DNA from: Scatomorpha pullicola
Lineage (GTDB): Bacteria > Bacillota > Clostridia > Oscillospirales > Oscillospiraceae
DNA: 5,696 nt
Direction: 5' to 3'
Assembly: GCA_018716545.1 (NCBI GenBank)
Contig: DVJU01000164.1
Location: 1-5,696, forward strand
Part shown: piece by piece, positions 1 through 4,018 of the stretch
How the letters are laid out: each line of letters begins with the position of its first letter
How positions within the stretch are numbered: the stretch's first letter is position 1
Translations under genes and position numbers: made by a program
Notes under the pieces: generated by a model
Seen by the model: only the letters and a program-made list of their open reading frames with translations
Told to the model about the DNA's origin: nothing
The model's database searches: none

Positions 1-1809
1 GGCGCGGATGGCGGTTATGAGAGCGTTATTCCGGGAGAGGGTGGTAATGCTCAGGAGAACAACGGATTGCCGGAACCCGGGTATTACATCACGCTCCCTG
101 ACTGGGTGAACGCTCTGCTTGATGGTGAAACGGATACCAGCGGCGCGGTCGATTTGTCCTCGAAACTTACTTTTACTTATGATGTAGGCGATGAGCACAG
201 GGTCTGGAAGCTTGAACGCTATCACAAAGAGGGCGACAGCGAAGCGTATAATAAGTACGTCTATCGCCTTGTGCCGGGAGAAAACCAGGTGAACGTCCGC
301 CTTGAGTTCAAGGATGAAAACGACAACATCACGACCAGTGAGTCCTTTGTCCCTGCGCCGGGGACGCTGCACCAGGAATACGACATGACCATATACGCCG
401 GGGCGCTTGATCAAGGCAAGGTCAAAGCATCGATTGAGATAGACGGCACAGATTGCACGTTTGACGTAATAGTCGAGCCTGGCAAGCTGACCATCCGCGG
501 CGTTACCGGGGAGGAAGACACCGTTTCTCTGAACGGCGGTGTCAGCACTGAATCTGGTTTCGCGGCCAGCGTACCGGAAGACACGACCTATACAATTAAC
601 GGCAGCGATATCGGACTGAACGATCAGAGCGGCGTACAGCTTCTGGTCGACGAACTCGTGCAGCACGAGGACAACGACATCACCCAGCAGATATTCGACG
701 CGATGACCGATAGGGCGCTGGAAGCCATCAGCGCGGAGCTGGGCAATGTCAACACCGACTTTGCCTACATGAATCTGGTTGACACAAATAACGGCAACGT
801 CTACGTCACGGCCAATAAGCCTGTGACAGTTACCTGGCCGTATCCCGCTGGCACAGACAGCAATGACACCTTCTACATAGTCCACTTTACCAATATGAAC
901 CGGGGTATTGACCTTACAGAAGGCGCTATCGCCAGTGCGGCTGTAGAAAGCCTGGAAACTGAAAACACTGAGAACGGCATCAGATTCACCGTCGACAGCT
1001 TCTCGCCCTTCGTCCTAGTTTGGAGCGACGAGGGCGGTGGTTGGAACCCGCCTGACATCGACGATGACAAGCCCGAGAAGCCCGGTGGGTTGAACACGGA
1101 GGACCATGTGGCGTACATCATCGGATATCCTGACGGCGAGGTAAAGCCTGAGGGCAACATCACCCGCGCCGAGGTGGCGACCATCTTCTTCCGCCTGCTG
1201 ACCGATGAAACGCGCGACGAGTACTGGAGCAAGACCAACAGCTACACCGACGTGCCCGCCGACAGCTGGTTCAACAACGCCATATCCACGCTGAGCAACA
1301 TGGGCATCATAGACGGCTACGCCGACGGCTCCTTCCGCCCGGACGCGCCTATCACCCGCGCGGAGTTCACCAAGATAGCCGTCAGCTTCTTCGAGTACGC
1401 GGACTACGTCTATGAGAACACCTTCACCGACGTGCGCAGCGGAAGCTGGTACACGCAGTTCATAGCCGCCGCGGTGGAGATCGGCCTCATAGAGGGCTAC
1501 CCCGACGGCACGTTCAGGCCGGACAACTACATCACCCGCGCCGAGGCCTGCACCATCGTGAACCGCACCCTGAACCGCGCGCCCGACGAGGATCACCTCC
1601 TGCCCGAGAGCGTAATGATAACCTGGCCGGACAACCAGCCCGGCACCTGGTACTATGCCGATATGCAGGAGGCCACCAACAGCCACGACTACGATTGGCT
1701 GGGCAGCATTGAGGACTGGACTGAAAAGCTTGAGGAGCGCGACTGGGAAGCGCTTGAAAAGCTCTGGAGCGACAGCCACGACGCCCCCGGCGGCGAAGTC
1801 ATGGGCTGA
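1..1809 (+). CDS. SLH-domain cell-surface protein, C-terminal part (5' end outside window)
   Basis: The frame is open from base 1 to a TGA at 1807-1809, giving 602 visible codons; the start and any signal peptide lie upstream. A TTG at 67 is in frame but has no reason to be the start. Codons 1 to about 340 are an acidic, Thr/Asn-rich, beta-type extracellular region that I cannot assign to a named domain; its last part (codons about 270-340, with VTVTWPYPAGTD and FTVDSFSPFVLVW) resembles a region seen just before SLH modules in gut Clostridia surface proteins. A Gly/Pro/Asp linker follows. The SLH module has three ITRAE motifs, at codons 387-391, 451-455 and 511-515, with GYPDG/GYADG turns before them, and FTDV/YTDV openings at codons 415 and 475. 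SLH domains bind pyruvylated secondary wall polymers, so the protein is expected at the cell surface. The first SLH unit lacks its opening half, and the roughly 75-residue tail carries an SLH-opening-like stretch. Ligand or enzymatic role is unknown. Confidence 0.9.
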   Translation, partial: GADGGYESVIPGEGGNAQENNGLPEPGYYITLPDWVNALLDGETDTSGAVDLSSKLTFTYDVGDEHRVWKLERYHKEGDSEAYNKYVYRLVPGENQVNVRLEFKDENDNITTSESFVPAPGTLHQEYDMTIYAGALDQGKVKASIEIDGTDCTFDVIVEPGKLTIRGVTGEEDTVSLNGGVSTESGFAASVPEDTTYTINGSDIGLNDQSGVQLLVDELVQHEDNDITQQIFDAMTDRALEAISAELGNVNTDFAYMNLVDTNNGNVYVTANKPVTVTWPYPAGTDSNDTFYIVHFTNMNRGIDLTEGAIASAAVESLETENTENGIRFTVDSFSPFVLVWSDEGGGWNPPDIDDDKPEKPGGLNTEDHVAYIIGYPDGEVKPEGNITRAEVATIFFRLLTDETRDEYWSKTNSYTDVPADSWFNNAISTLSNMGIIDGYADGSFRPDAPITRAEFTKIAVSFFEYADYVYENTFTDVRSGSWYTQFIAAAVEIGLIEGYPDGTFRPDNYITRAEACTIVNRTLNRAPDEDHLLPESVMITWPDNQPGTWYYADMQEATNSHDYDWLGSIEDWTEKLEERDWEALEKLWSDSHDAPGGEVMG

Positions 1810-1821
1810 GCAAACCCCGGC

Positions 1822-1843
1822 GGGTCGGGACTTATCCCGACCC
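1822..1843 (+). terminator. Hairpin after the SLH gene, possible non-canonical terminator
   Basis: A perfect 9-bp stem (GGGTCGGGA at 1822-1830 with TCCCGACCC at 1835-1843) closes a CTTA loop 12 bases after the SLH stop codon. Its position suits a 3' end or mRNA-stabilising structure. No T-run follows, so it is not a standard intrinsic terminator, and calling it one is inference. Confidence 0.35.
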
Positions 1844-1864
1844 ACCAGGCCGCGTGAAATGGGG

Positions 1865-1899
1865 GTGGCGGAGCGAGTTATGTAAACTCGCTCCGCCAC
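1865..1899. repeat. Perfect 15-bp inverted repeat, intergenic palindrome
   Basis: The arms at 1865-1879 and 1885-1899 are exact reverse complements (GTGGCGGAGCGAGTT and AACTCGCTCCGCCAC) around the 5-base loop ATGTA. The + strand continues with GCGAAAAAAG rather than a T-run, and no T-run lies on the other side for the - strand. This makes an ordinary terminator unlikely for either direction. A dispersed palindromic repeat, or an mRNA 3'-end stabiliser for the SLH gene, fits better. Only one copy is present in this window. Confidence 0.6.
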
Positions 1900-1933
1900 G
1901 CGAAAAAAGTTCCGGGAAATATTCAAAAAACTG

Positions 1934-1962
1934 TTGACAAAATGGCTTGCCTCAGGTATAAT
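1934..1962 (+). promoter_or_regulatory. Perfect-consensus sigma-A promoter of the tRNA operon
   Basis: A TTGACA -35 box (1934-1939) and a TATAAT -10 box (1957-1962) are separated by exactly 17 bases. Both hexamers match consensus fully. Transcription should begin near 1969, leaving a leader of only about 8 bases before the first tRNA. This suits strong constitutive expression of stable RNA. Confidence 0.93.
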
Positions 1963-1976
1963 CCATTTTGCCTTTT

Positions 1977-2053
1977 GGCGGCGTAGCTCAGTTGGCCAGA
2001 GCATTCGGTTCATACCCGAAGTGTCACCGGTTCGAATCCAGTCGCCGCTACCA
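1977..2053 (+). tRNA. tRNA-Met (CAU), elongator type
   Basis: The full cloverleaf folds by hand. The acceptor stem GGCGGCG/CGCCGCT has a G1-U72 wobble, the D-stem is GCTC/GAGC, and the anticodon stem is TTCGG/CCGAA. The anticodon CAT is at 2011-2013; the T-loop is TTCGAAT, the discriminator is A, and CCA is encoded at 2051-2053. The paired position 1-72 rules out initiator tRNA, which has C1-A72 unpaired in bacteria. The GGCGG-type acceptor with A73 matches elongator tRNA-Met of Firmicutes rather than the lysidine-modified tRNA-Ile2, though that separation rests on recall. One T-stem pair is a mismatch, C2028 opposite A2040. First gene of the three-tRNA transcript. Confidence 0.95.
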
Positions 2054-2054
2054 T

Positions 2055-2077
2055 ACGGGGCGCCTCTGGCGCCCCGT
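2055..2077 (+). other. GC-rich hairpin in the tRNA-Met/tRNA-Glu spacer
   Basis: A perfect 10-bp stem (ACGGGGCGCC at 2055-2064 with GGCGCCCCGT at 2068-2077) closes a TCT loop, starting one base after the CCA of tRNA-Met. No T-run follows, so it should not terminate transcription strongly. It may guide or insulate processing of the tRNA precursor. It sits between two copies of ATACGG (2053-2058 and 2082-2087). Confidence 0.65.
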
Positions 2078-2085
2078 CGCTATAC

Positions 2086-2160
2086 GGCCCGTTGGTCAAG
2101 TGGTTAAGACACCGCCCTTTCACGGCGGTAACATGGGTTCGAATCCCGTACGGGTCACCA
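2086..2160 (+). tRNA. tRNA-Glu (UUC)
   Basis: The acceptor stem is GGCCCGT/ACGGGTC with one G-U pair. The D-stem has three pairs (GTC/GAC), and the anticodon stem CCGCC/GGCGG carries anticodon TTC at 2119-2121. The T-loop is TTCGAAT, the discriminator is A and CCA is encoded. The 75-base length and short D-stem are usual for tRNA-Glu. The T-stem contains a T2134-G2148 wobble. It is the middle gene of the operon, with a 32-base spacer upstream and a 6-base spacer downstream. Confidence 0.96.
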
Positions 2161-2166
2161 ACATAC

Positions 2167-2243
2167 GGAGGCTTAGCTCAGCAGGTTAGAGCGCCTGCTT
2201 CACACGCAGGAGGTCACTGGTTCGAGTCCAGCAGTCTCCACCA
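2167..2243 (+). tRNA. tRNA-Val (CAC)
   Basis: The acceptor stem is GGAGGCT/AGTCTCC with one G-T pair. The D-stem is GCTC/GAGC, and the anticodon stem CCTGC/GCAGG carries anticodon CAC at 2201-2203, which reads GUG valine codons. The T-loop is TTCGAGT, the discriminator is A and CCA is encoded at 2241-2243. The outermost T-stem pair is a mismatch, A2216 opposite C2232. Last gene of the operon; the terminator stem begins 4 bases after the CCA. Confidence 0.95.
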
Positions 2244-2246
2244 TGA

Positions 2247-2290
2247 AAAAGCCCTGTAGTCATGCGGACTACAGGGCTTTTCTTATTTTT
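2247..2290 (+). terminator. Intrinsic terminator of the tRNA operon
   Basis: A perfect 15-bp stem (2247-2261 with 2267-2281, core GCCCTGTAGTC/GACTACAGGGC) closes the 5-base loop ATGCG. It is followed on the + strand by TTTTCTTATTTTT. This is a textbook rho-independent terminator ending the Met-Glu-Val transcript. Confidence 0.93.
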
Positions 2291-2300
2291 CTTCGTACAC

Positions 2301-2338
2301 ATAAAAGCACCCGGGAGCATGAGGCTTCCGGGTGTTTT
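2301..2338 (-). terminator. Intrinsic terminator of the DUF362-PH operon, probably bidirectional
   Basis: A 15-bp stem (2304-2318 with 2324-2338, core CACCCGGGAGC/GCTTCCGGGTG with one G-T pair) closes the loop ATGAG. On the - strand it begins 3 bases past the stop of the PH-domain gene and ends in a TTTT run. The + strand also has TTTT after the stem, so it can back up the tRNA terminator 20 bases away. Confidence 0.85.
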
Positions 2339-2341
2339 CGT

Positions 2342-2719
2342 TTAATTCAGGGCGTAGGTCGCGATTATCCGGCACAGCTCCGCGGCGTCGGCGCTGGAGG
2401 TGAACTCAAACCTCACCTTGCCCAGTCCGCTGAACCACAGCTCCAGCTCGCTGTCTATGTCGAAGACGCCCGAGGTCTCGATGGAGAAGGCCTGGATGCG
2501 CTTGTACGGCAGGCTGGTGAAGTCGCGCCGCTTGCCCGTCACGCCCTGGATGTTTATGGCGATGACGCGCATGTTGGTGAACACCAGCCCGTCGCGCACG
2601 GTCTGAAAGGCGGCGATCGGCTCCTCGCCGTCTATGAGCAGCTGGTCGACCTTGTCGGCGTAGCGCTCGTAGTCCACGGGGCGCAGCTTCAGAAAATCGG
2701 CGTTTTCGAAGTCTATCAT
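2342..2719 (-). CDS. Small bacterial PH-domain protein (bPH_1-like)
   Basis: The 125-residue protein fits the single-domain bacterial pleckstrin-homology family (Pfam bPH_1). The shared pattern is a helical lead (residues about 5-28), LLIDGEEPIAAFQTVRDG at 27-44, the FTNMRVIAI strand pair at 47-55, QGVTGKRRDFTSLPYKRI at 58-75, and FSIETSGVFDIDSELELW at 78-95. A last helix at about 108-123 follows. No signal peptide or membrane segment is seen, so it is probably cytoplasmic. Solved members form ring-like oligomers with no known ligand, so its role is unknown. The ATG at 2717-2719 has a GAGGG ribosome site (2727-2731) that overlaps the stop codon of the upstream DUF362 gene, only 10 bases separating the two frames. 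That implies co-transcription and possibly translational coupling. Confidence 0.87.
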   Translation of the reverse strand: MIDFENADFLKLRPVDYERYADKVDQLLIDGEEPIAAFQTVRDGLVFTNMRVIAINIQGVTGKRRDFTSLPYKRIQAFSIETSGVFDIDSELELWFSGLGKVRFEFTSSADAAELCRIIATYALN

Positions 2720-2729
2720 GCGGCCGCCC

Positions 2730-3842
2730 TCACTTCACGGTGACCAGCTCATACTCGCGCGAGCCGAGGCCGATCTTTTCGCCGTGCTCCAGGCAGGAGC
2801 GCCAGTTGGTGGTGGGGGAGATGTCGGTGAAGTGGTCGTGGTGGCAGTGCTCCGCCTCTCCGAGCATACTGTTGGCGATGGGGGTCTGGGCGTTGACGGC
2901 GTCGGCGCAGGCCTGGTCGAGCGCCACAGGGTCGAAGCTCGCGAACATGCCCACGTTCGGGACTATCGGCGCGTCGTTCTCGGCGTGGCAGTCGCAGAAG
3001 GGGCTGACGTCGATGACCAGACTGATGTGGAAGCAGGGCTTGCCCTGACACACCGCCTTGGCGTACTCGGCCATCTTGCAGTTGAGCACGTCGTTGGCCT
3101 GGTCGAAGGGCGCGGTGACGGCGTCCTTGGGACACACGCCTATGCAGCGGCCGCAGCCGACGCACTTGTCCTGGTCGATCGTGCACTTGCCGTCCGTTAT
3201 GACGGGGGCGCCCTGCGCGCAGTTCTTGGCGCATATGCCGCAGCCTATGCAGAGCCTGGAGCGCACAAAGGGCTTGCCGGCGGAGTGCATCTCCATCTTT
3301 CCGGCGCGCGAGCCGCTGCCCATGCCGAGGTTCTTCACCGCGCCGCCGAAGCCGGTCAGCTCGTGACCCTTGAAGTGGCTGAGGGAGATGACCACGTCCG
3401 CGTCGGCTATGCCGCGCCCGATCTTGGCCTCCTTGACATACTCGCCGCCCTCGACCGGTATCAGGACGTCGTCGTTGCCCTTGAGGCCGTCGGCGATGAT
3501 GGTGTGCACGCCGGTCTGGAAGGGGTTGAAGCCGTTTGAATAGGCGCTCTCCAGGTGCTCCAGGCCGTTGCGGCGGCCGCCGACATACAACGTGTTGCAG
3601 TCTGCCAGGTAGGGCATCCCTCCCAGCTCCTTGACATAGTCGCAGACGGCCTTTGCCCAGTTCGGACGCAGATAGGCGAGGTTGCCCGGCTCGCCGAAGT
3701 TCATCTTGACCGCCGTGAACTTGCCGTCAAAGGCGATGCCCTCAAAGCCGGCGGCTTTCATGAGCCGGTGCAGTTTCTGCGCGAGAGTGGGCTGGTTGGG
3801 GCTGGTGCGCAGGTCGGAGAAGTATACTTTAGAAGCTGACAT
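2730..3842 (-). CDS. DUF362 protein with two [4Fe-4S] ferredoxin motifs
   Basis: This 370-residue protein matches the DUF362 iron-sulfur family. A DUF362 region begins at once (SKVYFSDLRT, residues 4-12; VKMNFGEPGN at 45-54; ISLSHFKGHELTGFGGAVKN at 152-171). A two-cluster ferredoxin insert follows, with C198-x2-C201-x2-C204-x3-C208 and C227-x2-C230-x2-C233-x3-C237-P. DUF362 sequence resumes to the C-terminus (NVGMFASFDPVALDQACADA at 296-315). Further Cys sit at 255, 265, 270, 283 and 285, and a Cys/His cluster EHCHHDHF lies at 331-338. No signal peptide or membrane segment is present, so a cytoplasmic electron-transfer or iron-sulfur role is likely; the reaction is unknown. Start: a TTG at 3863 would add 7 residues, but GGGAGG at 3851-3856 lies 8 bases before ATG 3840-3842, so MSASK is preferred. 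It heads an operon with the PH-domain gene and is divergent from hypF. Confidence 0.9.
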   Translation of the reverse strand: MSASKVYFSDLRTSPNQPTLAQKLHRLMKAAGFEGIAFDGKFTAVKMNFGEPGNLAYLRPNWAKAVCDYVKELGGMPYLADCNTLYVGGRRNGLEHLESAYSNGFNPFQTGVHTIIADGLKGNDDVLIPVEGGEYVKEAKIGRGIADADVVISLSHFKGHELTGFGGAVKNLGMGSGSRAGKMEMHSAGKPFVRSRLCIGCGICAKNCAQGAPVITDGKCTIDQDKCVGCGRCIGVCPKDAVTAPFDQANDVLNCKMAEYAKAVCQGKPCFHISLVIDVSPFCDCHAENDAPIVPNVGMFASFDPVALDQACADAVNAQTPIANSMLGEAEHCHHDHFTDISPTTNWRSCLEHGEKIGLGSREYELVTVK

Positions 3843-3850
3843 TAACATAT

Positions 3851-3856
3851 CCTCCC
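3851..3856 (-). promoter_or_regulatory. Ribosome binding site that fixes the DUF362 start
   Basis: GGGAGG on the - strand lies 8 bases before the ATG at 3840-3842 and only 2 bases before another in-frame ATG at 3846-3848. Spacing favours the former. A TTG further up at 3863 would place the site inside the coding region. Confidence 0.85.
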
Positions 3857-3892
3857 AATTCAAATGGTGTTCAAATACAAGTCGGTCGCGGA

Positions 3893-3905
3893 AATTATGA
3901 TAATT
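3893..3905. promoter_or_regulatory. AT-rich 13-bp palindrome, candidate operator
   Basis: AATTAT-G-ATAATT is a perfect 6-1-6 inverted repeat. It overlaps the -10 box of the - strand promoter and covers its predicted start point near 3896, the usual place for a repressor site. It is AT-rich like Fur/PerR-family boxes, but its half-site order differs from their consensus, so the regulator is unknown. Confidence 0.35.
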
Positions 3906-3931
3906 CTATCACATAAAATAACATACGGCAA
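3903..3931 (-). promoter_or_regulatory. Promoter of the DUF362-PH operon
   Basis: On the - strand, TTGCCG (3926-3931, 4 of 6 consensus) and TAGAAT (3903-3908, 5 of 6) are separated by 17 bases. TGA directly before the -10 makes it an extended -10. The predicted start near 3896 leaves a leader of about 54 bases with the direct repeat ATTTGAA (3870-3876 and 3859-3865). Confidence 0.65.
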
Positions 3932-3944
3932 CGACGTTAATTTA

Positions 3945-3973
3945 TTGACATATGGAGCTGCGAGTGGTACAAT
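3945..3973 (+). promoter_or_regulatory. Sigma-A promoter of hypF
   Basis: TTGACA (3945-3950) and TACAAT (3968-3973, 5 of 6 consensus) are separated by 17 bases. Transcription should start near 3980, about 39 bases before the hypF start. Its -35 box lies 13 bases from the -35 box of the divergent DUF362 promoter, so the two could be controlled together. Confidence 0.88.
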
Positions 3974-4006
3974 GAACAGGATAAATGTAACCGGCGCTGG
4001 GTCGGT

Positions 4007-4013
4007 GAGGTGG
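4007..4013 (+). promoter_or_regulatory. Weak ribosome binding site of hypF
   Basis: GAGGTGG lies 5 bases before TTG at 4019-4021. An in-frame GTG at 4010-4012 overlaps this site and has only GGTGAG directly before it, too close for good pairing. This favours the TTG, but only modestly. Confidence 0.5.
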
Positions 4014-4018
4014 CGTCG

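Noticed and set aside
1015..2013. Long open frame on the - strand, 332 codons
   Set aside because: It lies opposite the SLH gene and runs through the palindromes and the promoter into tRNA-Met. Its product is a low-complexity Val/Ala/Arg-rich sequence, a by-product of GC-rich codon use on the other strand.
1977..2053. tRNA-Met read as initiator tRNA or as tRNA-Ile2
   Set aside because: Position 1 pairs with 72 (G-U), unlike bacterial initiator tRNA, and the acceptor sequence fits elongator tRNA-Met. Ile2 identity is not fully excluded without a covariance-model search.
1968..2189. Small open frame across the tRNA genes
   Set aside because: It is translated tRNA sequence; the three cloverleaf structures explain it fully.
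2243..2743. Open frame on the + strand starting at the CCA end of tRNA-Val
   Set aside because: It starts inside the terminator, has no ribosome site and runs antisense to the PH-domain gene.
2718..3539. Open frame on the + strand, 273 codons
   Set aside because: It is antisense to the DUF362 gene, which has clear family motifs and a ribosome site. The + strand product is repetitive Ala/Val/Gly sequence without a recognisable domain.
3893..3905. A Fur or PerR box
   Set aside because: The palindrome ATTAT-G-ATAAT has its half-sites in the reverse order to the Fur and PerR consensus, so a named regulator cannot be claimed.
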